Assembly (NCBI GenBank): GCA_021788795.1
Contig: JAJYKG010000162.1
Span: 1-5,298 of the forward strand
DNA from: Thermoplasmata archaeon
GTDB taxonomy: Archaea; Thermoplasmatota; Thermoplasmata; RBG-16-68-12
Reading direction: 5' to 3'
Length of the DNA: 5,298 nt
A program made the translations under genes and the position numbers. This document shows positions 1 through 5,075 of the stretch, piece after piece. The notes under the pieces are model-generated. The model had not been told where the DNA came from. It saw only the letters and a program-made list of their open reading frames with translations, and ran no database searches. Numbering within the stretch: position 1 is the stretch's first letter; each line of letters starts with the position of its first letter.

Positions 1-2
1 AC

Positions 3-191
3 GGCGTCTGCACGCACGAGGGCGGGCCGCTCGGGGAGGGGGCCCTGGTCGACGGCTGGCTTGAGTGTCCGTGGCACCAGGGTCACTTCGACTACAAGAC
101 CGGGAAGACGGACCCCGAGACGGACTGGGTGACGCCGGTGAAGTCCTACAGGACCAAGGTCGAAAGCGGCTACGTCTACATCGATCTCTGA
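3..191 (+). CDS. Rieske [2Fe-2S] ferredoxin, C-terminal part (5' end outside window)
   Basis: Only the last 62 codons are present; the reading frame is open to the left edge and stops with TGA at 189-191. Counting from the first full codon, the fragment has C3-T-H5 and, 16 residues later, C22-P-W-H25-Q-G-H-F-D. This is the paired CxH / CxxH box that binds a Rieske [2Fe-2S] cluster through two Cys and two His. The tail has the usual beta-strand finish of small soluble Rieske ferredoxins (G-Y-V-Y-I-D-L), with no membrane segment and no following catalytic domain. It therefore looks like an electron-transfer ferredoxin rather than a ring-hydroxylating oxygenase or a bc1 Rieske protein, although an N-terminal anchor outside the window cannot be excluded. 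It converges on the hemerythrin-like gene at 300-884. Its redox partner cannot be told from the fragment. Confidence 0.93.
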   Translation, partial: GVCTHEGGPLGEGALVDGWLECPWHQGHFDYKTGKTDPETDWVTPVKSYRTKVESGYVYIDL

Positions 192-223
192 CGCGCACCG
201 GACGGGTTCGCCCGGCCGGAGGG

Positions 224-245
224 CGGCGTCCTCCGCAGGACGCCG
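224..245 (+). terminator. Strong hairpin after the Rieske gene, possible terminator
   Basis: A perfect 9-bp inverted repeat (CGGCGTCCT at 224-232, AGGACGCCG at 237-245) encloses a CCGC tetraloop, 32 nt after the Rieske stop codon. No U-run follows it on the plus strand, so it is not a canonical intrinsic terminator. It may instead protect the transcript 3' end or block read-through between the two convergent genes. The structure is clear; the function is inferred. Confidence 0.45.
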
Positions 246-250
246 GACGC

Positions 251-290
251 AGGAAAAAGGTGGAGGCACGACGGTGCTTCGCCGTGCCTC
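251..290 (-). terminator. Hairpin plus U-run terminator of hemerythrin-like gene HHE1
   Basis: Read on the minus strand, an 8-bp stem (GAGGCACG at 290-283 pairing with CGTGCCTC at 270-263) starts 9 nt after the TAA at 302-300. Three more pairs can form inside the loop beyond an A-C mismatch. Four nt after the stem comes a run of five U (258-254). Hairpin then U-run at this spacing is the form of an intrinsic terminator. Archaeal terminators need mainly the U-run, so this would suit either domain, though the hairpin is more bacterial in style. Confidence 0.6.
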
Positions 291-299
291 GCGGGCTGG

Positions 300-884
300 T
301 TACGTGCTTGCGGGCACCGGGATGGTGGGCTGGATGCCCGCGAGAATCCCGTCGACGATCTCCTGGAATTCGCGCAGGGACCGCGACTCCCCCGCGTCCG
401 CGGCCCGGCGGTCGTACGCCGCCATGAGCTCCGTGTCGTGGCCGACCAGGATGGCCTCGGCCTCGGGGAAGAGGTCCTCCTCCTCGAGCTTGATGTGCTC
501 GCGCTGCATCGTGACGTACGTGCGCGCGGCCTCGAGGAAGGCCTCCCGGGCCTTGGGATCCTTGCTGAGCTTCGGGAGCGCGTCCCTCATCGCGCCGATG
601 AGCCGGTGCCCGCTCCTGTGCTCCCGCTGCATGCGGTCCAGCGTGTCGCTGTGCGGGCAGAGGTACCGGCCGCCGCAGGACTGCTCCAGGTTCGGGATGA
701 GGACCGCCTCCTCCTTGCGGTGGTGGCGCTCGTCCGCGAAGTCCGCGTAGAAGTCCAGGAGCTGCTGGATCTTCAGCGCCGGAGGCGCCTTCCCCGCCTC
801 CGTCTGCTTGATCACGCTCTCCAATGCGTCGAGCCCGTCCTCGAGGACCCGGTGTTCGTCAACCAGAGTTGTGATGGCTTCCAT
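300..884 (-). CDS. Hemerythrin-like HHE cation-binding protein (HHE1), 194 aa
   Basis: This is a soluble four-helix-bundle protein of the hemerythrin/HHE family, which binds a non-haem di-iron (or other metal) centre and serves in oxygen, NO or iron sensing, storage or detoxification. The expected ligands are present: H11 in helix 1 (D-E-H), H54 with E58 in helix 2 (R-H-H-R-K-E-E), H89 in helix 3 (R-E-H) and H130 with E134 in helix 4 (E-H-I-K-L-E). Segments V-L-I-P and D-L-F-P close helices 2 and 4, as is usual. A C-terminal extension of about 50 residues follows. Two cysteines, C70 and C76, lie in the loop between helices 2 and 3. The ATG at 884-882 is preferred because AGGTGA (895-890) sits 5 nt upstream; the frame stays open upstream to 1058 but would run into korB. 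It lies downstream of korB in the same direction but appears to have its own promoter and terminator. The exact ligand and role are unknown. Confidence 0.9.
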   Translation of the reverse strand: MEAITTLVDEHRVLEDGLDALESVIKQTEAGKAPPALKIQQLLDFYADFADERHHRKEEAVLIPNLEQSCGGRYLCPHSDTLDRMQREHRSGHRLIGAMRDALPKLSKDPKAREAFLEAARTYVTMQREHIKLEEEDLFPEAEAILVGHDTELMAAYDRRAADAGESRSLREFQEIVDGILAGIQPTIPVPAST

Positions 885-890
885 CGTGCT

Positions 891-916
891 CACCTGTTTC
901 CAGCTCCCGACAGGTG
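891..916 (-). promoter_or_regulatory. Inverted repeat overlapping the HHE1 ribosome-binding site
   Basis: A perfect 7-bp inverted repeat (CACCTGT at 891-897, ACAGGTG at 910-916) with a 12-nt loop lies just upstream of HHE1. On the minus strand the inner arm contains AGGTG, most of the Shine-Dalgarno sequence of the gene. If the leader RNA begins upstream of 916, this stem would hide the ribosome-binding site, so it could act as a translational switch. It could equally be a DNA operator. The repeat is seen directly; its use is inferred. Confidence 0.5.
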
Positions 917-924
917 CGCGGGAA

Positions 925-952
925 GGTATCAGGTTCGCCACGAACCTGTTCG
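925..952 (-). promoter_or_regulatory. Putative operator/promoter of HHE1, shared with HHE2
   Basis: Read toward HHE1, the order is CGAAC (952-948), AG, GTTCG (945-941), a 12-nt spacer, then TACC (928-925). The same arrangement, with the same 2-nt and 12-nt spacings, stands in front of the second hemerythrin-like gene at 4234-4261. A second, longer inverted repeat overlaps it: CAGGTTCG (930-937), CCA, CGAACCTG (941-948), with 8-bp arms. The region therefore holds three GAAC/GTTC half-sites, as expected for a dimeric regulator. No convincing TATA box or bacterial -35/-10 pair is visible here. Confidence 0.5.
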
Positions 953-960
953 GCGACCCG

Positions 961-992
961 AAACCCCGGTCGGGCGAAGGGAGGCCCGACCG
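961..992 (-). terminator. Possible terminator of the korA-korB operon
   Basis: After the korB stop (1008-1006) the minus strand has a perfect 9-bp stem (CGGTCGGGC at 967-975 with GCCCGACCG at 984-992) and an 8-nt loop. It is followed by GGG and only three U (963-961). The U-run is weak, so termination may be partial, leaving some read-through into HHE1. Confidence 0.4.
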
Positions 993-1005
993 ACGCGGCG
1001 CAGGC

Positions 1006-1977
1006 TCACACAGCGAGGCCATCGTAGATCCGCGCGAGGTCCGCGGCCGGGCGGCCACCGTCCACGGCGATTGCCTGCGTCGCCGGGGATGCGGTCAGGT
1101 AGGAGGGGATGCGGTGCAGGATCCGGTCCGCGTAGCTCGACGTGGACAGGTCCTGGTAGAAGACGCCTATGGGGATCTCGTCGCCCCACTCCTGGGCTTT
1201 CTCCAGGGCCTGGGACATCTTCGCGAACCGCTCCTTCTCCGTCATGCCGTCCTTCACGAGCGGGTCATATCCCTCGGACTCGAGCTTGTACACCCGCGGC
1301 ATGGGGCGTTTCGTCTCCGGATTCCGCCGGTCCTCCCCCGAGTACCAGGCGCGCGTCTCGATGTCGTTGTACGTCGGGCAGGGCTGCAGGATGATGACCA
1401 CCGCGAAGCCTTTGTGGAGCACGGCCTTCTTCAACGTGTCCGCCAGGTGCCTCGTGTCGAAGGCGTAGCTCCGGGCGATGAACGTGACCCCGGAGGCCAG
1501 GGCCAGGGCGACCGGGTTCACGTTGTTGTTGATGTTCGGTTCCGGAAGGGATTTCGTCTGCAGGTCGAGCCCCAACGTCGGCGAAGCCTGCCCCTTCGTG
1601 AGGCCGTACACGCCGTTGTCGTGGATGGCGTAGGTCATGTCGATGTTGCGGCGACCCGCGTGGACGAAGTGGCCCACCCCGATGCCGAGGCCGTCCCCGT
1701 CGCCGCCGAAGCATAGGACCTCGAGGTTCGGGTTCGCGAGTTTCGTGCCCAGCGCATACGGCAGGGCGCGGCCATGGAGGGTGTGCGCCCCGGACACGTT
1801 GATGAAGTGGTGGATCTTCCCGTGGCACCCGATGCCGGAGAACAGGGCGACCCGCTCCTGGGGGATGTCGAGCTCCTTCAGCGCCATCTGGGCGCTCGCG
1901 AGGATGCCGAAGTCGCCGCAGCCGGGGCACCAGTCCTGGTGGACCTCCGTCCTCAGGTCCGAGAGCTTAAGAGCCAT
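1006..1977 (-). CDS. korB: 2-oxoacid:ferredoxin oxidoreductase, beta subunit (TPP and [4Fe-4S])
   Basis: This is the catalytic beta subunit of a CoA-dependent 2-oxoacid:ferredoxin oxidoreductase, most likely acting on 2-oxoglutarate or a broad range of 2-oxoacids. It binds thiamine diphosphate and one [4Fe-4S] cluster in the cytoplasm. In its 323 residues the four expected cluster ligands are visible: C17 and C20 (W-C-P-G-C), C51 (G-I-G-C) and C200 (Q-P-C-P-T-Y-N). The TPP/metal motif is G-D-G-D at 92-95 with N121 before V-Y-G-L-T-K-G-Q (123-130), a hallmark of the KorB/archaeal OFOR family. Length and motif wording fit the Sulfolobus-type two-subunit enzyme. Its ATG lies inside the end of korA (11-nt overlap), so translation is probably coupled; the upstream GGTG is only a weak ribosome-binding site. 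Substrate preference between 2-oxoglutarate and pyruvate cannot be settled from motifs alone. Confidence 0.93.
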   Translation of the reverse strand: MALKLSDLRTEVHQDWCPGCGDFGILASAQMALKELDIPQERVALFSGIGCHGKIHHFINVSGAHTLHGRALPYALGTKLANPNLEVLCFGGDGDGLGIGVGHFVHAGRRNIDMTYAIHDNGVYGLTKGQASPTLGLDLQTKSLPEPNINNNVNPVALALASGVTFIARSYAFDTRHLADTLKKAVLHKGFAVVIILQPCPTYNDIETRAWYSGEDRRNPETKRPMPRVYKLESEGYDPLVKDGMTEKERFAKMSQALEKAQEWGDEIPIGVFYQDLSTSSYADRILHRIPSYLTASPATQAIAVDGGRPAADLARIYDGLAV

Positions 1978-3907
1978 TCGTCAGCACCATCCTCTGGGGC
2001 GCCCCCGGCGCCGCGGCCCTCTTGAGGGCGTCGTGCAGCTCGTTGTGGGTCATGGGCCGCCCGTTGAACTTCACGATCTCCGTGTCCATGGAGAGGTGCG
2101 TCCGCTCCGAGAGGACGCCGGCCATCTGGGAGGAGTAGTTCATCTCCACGCTGATTCGCCGCTTCGCCTTGGAGAGAACGTCGCGCACGACGTCGTCGGG
2201 GAAGGGCAGGACCATGCGGATCTGGAGGAAGTTCAGGCGGACGCCCTCCTCCGCCAGGGATGCCATGGCGTCCAGGATCGCGCCTTTCGTGGAGCCCCAG
2301 CTCACGATCGTCGCGGCCGCGTCCGGAGGGCCGAAGACGTTCACCTTCTCCTCGCGCGGGATCTGCTTCGCCGCCAGGAGGACCTTGCCGTGCCGCTTCT
2401 CCATCATCTTCACGCGGTTCTCGGGGTCCTCGTCGATGTGGCCGAACTCGTTGTGCTCGTCCCCCGTGTTCCACATGAGGGCGCCTTTGACCCCGAAGGG
2501 CGCGCGCGGGGAGAGGCCGTCCTCCGTGAAGGCGAAGCGCTTGTAGGGCGGATCCGTCGCCGGGAGAGATTGGACCAGTCCGCCCCGTTCGATGCGGATC
2601 CGGCTCGGGTCCGGGATGGGCACGAGGCTGTTGCTGTTCGCGAGCCCCTTGTCGACGAGATGGATGACCGGGAGCTGGTAGCGTTCCGCGTAGTCCATGC
2701 ACCGCGCCGCGTCGTAGATGCACTCCTCCATGTCCCCGGAGGCGAGCAGGATGCGGGGGAACTCGCCTTGGCCGGTATGCATCGCGAAGCGCAGGTCGCC
2801 CTGCTCGTGCCGGGTCGGCATGCCGGTGGATGGCCCCGCCCGCTGGTAGAGCGTCACGACCACCGGGATCTCGTTGATCCCCGCGTACCCGAGCCCCTCG
2901 CACATGAGGGAGAAGCCCGGTCCGGACGTGGACGTCGCCGCCCGCGTCCCGGCCAGGGCCGCGCCCGTGGCCATGGTGATCGCGGCGATTTCGTCCTCGG
3001 TCTGCACGACGAGGATGGAGCCCTTCCCGTCGGGGAGCTTCGCGGCGGGGACCGCGTCGAAGACCTCGTGGGCCTCGAGGAACTCGCTCTCGTCCGACGC
3101 GGGCGTGATCGGGTAATAGGTCTGCATGCGGCAACCGCCGAGCAGCTTGCCCAGGGCCACCGCTTGGTTGCCCATCAGGAAGAGGCGCCTCGGGCTGGCG
3201 CGCGTCGTGAGCGTGCGACCGAGGCCTCCGGGGTAGTGCTGGGTCGCGTACTCGTAGGTCCGGTCCGCCACGAAGACGTTGATCTCGGCGATCTCGGGCT
3301 TCCGTCCGAAGATGGCGCGGACGGCGTCGTCCAGGGGCGCGCGGTCGAACTTCACGAGCGCCAAGGATGCCGCGACGGCCACGACGTTGACGACGCGGGT
3401 GAGCTTGCTCAGCTGTTTCTCCGGGTAATGCGCGGAGAGCTGGTTCACGAGGTCCGTGTAGGGCACGGGGAAGAGCTTCACGCCCCGCTTCTCCGCCTCC
3501 TTGAGCACGCCCGCCACCGTGAGCTCGAGCCCCTCCCCTTTCAGGCGCTCGAGGACGTGCTCCTTGGCGAACCCGTGCCACGTCTCGATCTCCTCGATGG
3601 GCTTCGCCGCCTTCGCGGGGTCGTACAGGATGCCGCCACCCGCGACGACCTCGGCCGCGTGGCGGACCAGGGTTTCCTCCTCGAAGGTCGCCAGCAAGTC
3701 CACGCGGTCCACGGGGGAGCGGAGCTCCTTCTCGCTCACCCGGACCTGGAAGTAGCTGTGGAGCCCCATGATGTTCGAGTGGTACTCGCGCTTGCCGAAG
3801 ACCCAGAGGCCACCATGGGCGCACGCCCGCGCGAAGATGTTCGCGGAGGAATCGACCCCGCTGCCCTGCGGGCCGCCGATCACCCAGGAGAAGCTCTCAT
3901 CCTTCAC
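1967..3907 (-). CDS. korA: 2-oxoacid:ferredoxin oxidoreductase, fused gamma-alpha subunit
   Basis: This is the partner of KorB, a 646-residue subunit in which the gamma domain (about residues 1-210) is fused ahead of the alpha domain (about 240-630), as in Sulfolobus, Thermoplasma and haloarchaeal enzymes. G-G-P-Q-G-S-G near residues 11-17 opens the gamma domain. Y-P-I-T-P at 265-269 is the signature of the alpha domain. A Q-T-E-D-E segment (302-306), which probably supplies the glutamate that activates TPP, precedes T-S-G-P-G-F-S-L-M (327-335). G-M-P-T-R (362-366) matches the arginine region linked to 2-oxoacid binding in the Sulfolobus enzyme, from memory. The start is taken as GTG at 3907-3905, because the family N-terminus begins just before the glycine motif and GGAGG (3922-3918) lies 10 nt upstream. 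A longer frame from 3973 would overlap the small gene before it. No separate ferredoxin-like delta subunit is encoded nearby. Confidence 0.93.
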   Translation of the reverse strand: MKDESFSWVIGGPQGSGVDSSANIFARACAHGGLWVFGKREYHSNIMGLHSYFQVRVSEKELRSPVDRVDLLATFEEETLVRHAAEVVAGGGILYDPAKAAKPIEEIETWHGFAKEHVLERLKGEGLELTVAGVLKEAEKRGVKLFPVPYTDLVNQLSAHYPEKQLSKLTRVVNVVAVAASLALVKFDRAPLDDAVRAIFGRKPEIAEINVFVADRTYEYATQHYPGGLGRTLTTRASPRRLFLMGNQAVALGKLLGGCRMQTYYPITPASDESEFLEAHEVFDAVPAAKLPDGKGSILVVQTEDEIAAITMATGAALAGTRAATSTSGPGFSLMCEGLGYAGINEIPVVVTLYQRAGPSTGMPTRHEQGDLRFAMHTGQGEFPRILLASGDMEECIYDAARCMDYAERYQLPVIHLVDKGLANSNSLVPIPDPSRIRIERGGLVQSLPATDPPYKRFAFTEDGLSPRAPFGVKGALMWNTGDEHNEFGHIDEDPENRVKMMEKRHGKVLLAAKQIPREEKVNVFGPPDAAATIVSWGSTKGAILDAMASLAEEGVRLNFLQIRMVLPFPDDVVRDVLSKAKRRISVEMNYSSQMAGVLSERTHLSMDTEIVKFNGRPMTHNELHDALKRAAAPGAPQRMVLTNGS

Positions 3908-3935
3908 GGGAATCTCGCCTCCTCGCCTGCATCGG

Positions 3936-3966
3936 CGGCTACCCGCCTGTCGCCACGGCGTAGCCG
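3936..3966 (-). repeat. Inverted repeat across the end of the eight-cysteine gene
   Basis: A 7-bp perfect inverted repeat (CGGCTAC at 3936-3942, GTAGCCG at 3960-3966) with a 17-nt loop covers the last codons and the TAG of the small gene. It ends 13 nt before the GGAGG of korA. In the mRNA three further pairs can extend the stem past a one-base bulge. It could tune korA translation or mRNA processing, or be incidental to GC-rich coding sequence. Confidence 0.3.
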
Positions 3967-4079
3967 ACGGCACACGTGCACGCCTCGGATTCGCCGCAGA
4001 AGGGGCAGTTGCAGCGGCACTGGTCCATGGACTGGCCGCACCGCTCGCAGCGTGGGATGCTGTAGTCCTCGGATGTCAT
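3939..4079 (-). CDS. 46-residue eight-cysteine protein, duplicated zinc-knuckle-like motif
   Basis: I do not recognise a named family. The 46-codon frame begins at ATG 4079-4077 and ends with TAG at 3941-3939; an in-frame TGA two codons before the ATG fixes the start. A GGAGGGAG stretch (4095-4088) lies 8 nt upstream. Cysteines are C11, C14, C21, C23, C25, C28, C34 and C36. They form two copies of one pattern: C-E-R-C-G, five residues, C-R-C, then C-P-F-C-G, four residues, C-T-C. Each copy could bind one zinc as a knuckle; iron-sulfur binding is less likely because the classical CxxCxxCxxxCP ferredoxin motif is absent. There is no signal peptide or membrane segment. It is the first gene of the korA-korB operon, 31 nt before korA, so a role in assembly, regulation or electron transfer of that enzyme is possible but unproven. 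A competing frame at 3904-4086 lacks any such pattern. Confidence 0.78.
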   Translation of the reverse strand: MTSEDYSIPRCERCGQSMDQCRCNCPFCGESEACTCAVGYAVATGG

Positions 4080-4117
4080 CGGTCACTCTCCCTCCGCTCA
4101 GACCTCACGGCAGAGGA

Positions 4118-4141
4118 CTATATGGTCTCGCGCAATTTTCG
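4118..4141 (-). promoter_or_regulatory. Candidate archaeal promoter of the small gene-korA-korB operon
   Basis: Within GC-rich sequence the minus strand has an isolated AT-rich patch, CGAAAATTG (4141-4133) followed by CCATATAG (4125-4118). The first resembles a BRE plus TATA start, the second a short TATA core. Starts 25-30 nt downstream would leave a leader of roughly 10-35 nt ahead of the ATG at 4079. Spacing does not suit a bacterial -35/-10 pair. Which of the two boxes is used is unclear. The remainder of the 204-nt divergent spacer (4080-4283) holds the HHE2 control element and nothing else I can support. Confidence 0.4.
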
Positions 4142-4233
4142 GGCCGCCTGAAGTTGGAGTGCGCGTGCTTGCAGGAGCGCGAGGTCACGGATCCCCCGCT
4201 TGTGCGCCATCCCGCCCGGAGTCGGACCTCCTG

Positions 4234-4261
4234 CGAACCTGTTCGGGATGAGGTTCTTACC
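4234..4261 (+). promoter_or_regulatory. Putative operator/promoter of HHE2, shared with HHE1
   Basis: CGAAC (4234-4238), CT, GTTCG (4241-4245), a 12-nt spacer and TACC (4258-4261) repeat the layout found before HHE1. A third half-site, AGGTTC (4251-4256), pairs as an inverted repeat with GAACCT (4235-4240). The 13-mer CGAACCTGTTCGG (4234-4246) is identical on the plus strand to 941-953. The ATG of HHE2 lies 22 nt after TACC. A common regulator of both genes is the simplest reading; no regulator gene lies in the window. Confidence 0.5.
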
Positions 4262-4283
4262 GCCGGAACGGGTGGGAGCACAC

Positions 4284-4856
4284 ATGACCGATCTCGCAGG
4301 AACCCTGCAGCAGGAGCATCTCACCATCCGTGACTCGCTGGACCTCGTCGGGGCCCTGGTCGACGCGCTGGACCGAGGGGTTGTCCCGCCCGCGGAGGAC
4401 CTGAACGCGGTGCTCGACTTCATGGACAACTTCACGGACCGGAGCCACCGGGCGAAGGAGGAGGCCGTGTTCTCCGAACTCGTGCGCACCTCGGACGCCT
4501 CCGTGAGGCCACTGATCCACCGGCTCGAGGTGGAGCACGCGAGGACCCGGCAGATCGTCTCGGCCCTGCACGCCCTGGTGCCGCGGGTCGAGGGTGGGGA
4601 TCCGCGAGCCCGCCAGGACTTCGAGATGTACCTCCGGTCCTACCGGATGCGCACCCGGGACCACATCCGCGAAGAGACCCGGCACTTGATGCCTCTGGTC
4701 GAATCCGCCACGCGTTCCCCGGGACACGAGAGGATGGTGCGCGAACTGGGCCGCATCGAGGGCCAGGATTCCGAGGAGCGAATCCTCCGCCGCTCCCGGG
4801 AGGCCATCCAGCGCCTCGCGTCGAAGTACTCCGTCCGGGTGCGGGACGCGGCCTGA
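4284..4856 (+). CDS. Hemerythrin-like HHE cation-binding protein (HHE2), 190 aa
   Basis: This is a second soluble HHE four-helix bundle, clearly related to HHE1 but diverged. Ligand candidates are H12 (Q-E-H), H55 with E59 (S-H-R-A-K-E-E), H85 (V-E-H) and H127 with E131 (D-H-I-R-E-E), so a complete five-His/carboxylate-type di-metal site is plausible. The spacings H12-H55 (43) and H85-H127 (42) nearly equal those of HHE1. Helix 4 ends with H-L-M-P-L; a charged helical tail of about 50 residues (R-E-L-G-R-I-E-G onward) follows. It has no cysteines, unlike HHE1. The ATG at 4284 is chosen because GGTGGGAG (4271-4278) lies 5 nt upstream; the frame is open back to 4200, but the added residues look non-coding and would span the operator. 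It is divergent from the korA-korB operon and ends 22 nt from the convergent 61-residue gene. Its ligand (O2, NO or iron) is not known. Confidence 0.9.
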   Translation: MTDLAGTLQQEHLTIRDSLDLVGALVDALDRGVVPPAEDLNAVLDFMDNFTDRSHRAKEEAVFSELVRTSDASVRPLIHRLEVEHARTRQIVSALHALVPRVEGGDPRARQDFEMYLRSYRMRTRDHIREETRHLMPLVESATRSPGHERMVRELGRIEGQDSEERILRRSREAIQRLASKYSVRVRDAA

Positions 4857-4878
4857 GCGGTGCGCCGGCTTCCCCGCC

Positions 4879-5064
4879 TCACTCGCGGCGGTTGCGACCC
4901 GGGTGGGGTGCCGGGGACGTGAAGACCACAGCGCCCGTGTCAGTCATCTCCGCGTGGAGGCCGAGGGCCTCGATGGCGGCGACGACCTTCCGCACCGTCT
5001 CGAAGTCCACGGTGGGCGCGTCCCCTTCTCCATGACGATGGATCGTCAGGTGAATCTCGGCCAT
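4879..5064 (-). CDS. 61-residue protein of unknown function, second gene after HHE-like gene
   Basis: I do not recognise this protein. It starts at ATG 5064-5062 with a CGGAGG sequence 3 nt upstream and lies only 11 nt after the stop of the HHE-like gene, so the two are probably cotranscribed and perhaps translationally coupled. The sequence suggests a small beta-alpha-beta fold: a strand (residues 2-9, E-I-H-L-T-I-H-R), a loop H-G-E-G-D, a helix (about 20-35, F-E-T-V-R-K-V-V-A-A-I-E-A-L), and a hairpin with G-A-V-V-F-T-S (44-50). A basic Pro/Arg tail ends the chain. Histidines H5, H9 and H11 cluster near the N-terminus and could bind a metal, but there is no known motif to support this. No membrane segment or signal peptide is seen. 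Confidence 0.65.
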   Translation of the reverse strand: MAEIHLTIHRHGEGDAPTVDFETVRKVVAAIEALGLHAEMTDTGAVVFTSPAPHPGRNRRE

Positions 5065-5075
5065 GGGCCTCCGTC

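Noticed and set aside
885..1058. N-terminal extension of HHE1 by 58 residues
   Set aside because: It would overlap korB and translate the operator and terminator hairpins. The ATG at 884 has a good ribosome-binding site and the family's usual N-terminus.
274..1716. Overlapping plus-strand open frames at 274-750, 438-1394 and 808-1716
   Set aside because: All are antisense to HHE1 and korB, cross gene boundaries and show no recognisable domain.
1953..3824. A 623-codon open frame on the same strand as korA in another frame
   Set aside because: Its translation is Arg/Gly/Pro-rich noise; the korA frame holds the Y-P-I-T-P and gamma-domain motifs throughout.
3904..4086. Alternative 60-codon frame over the eight-cysteine gene, starting at a GTG
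   Set aside because: Basic, motif-free translation; the frame at 3939-4079 has a repeated cysteine pattern that chance would hardly produce.
4200..4283. N-terminal extension of HHE2 by 28 residues
   Set aside because: It would span the shared palindrome, has no ribosome-binding site of note and adds Pro/Gly-rich residues not seen in HHE1.
1637..4333. An 898-codon open frame on the plus strand, antisense to korA and korB
   Set aside because: It is low-complexity, rich in Arg/Ala/Gly/Val/Leu, with no motif. It covers two genes with clear catalytic motifs on the other strand. Long antisense frames are expected where third positions are mostly G or C.
789..4880. 12-nt repeat CTTCCCCGCCTC at 789-800 and 4869-4880
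   Set aside because: One copy is inside HHE1 coding sequence, the other between convergent genes. It is GC-rich with no shared context, so chance is the better explanation.
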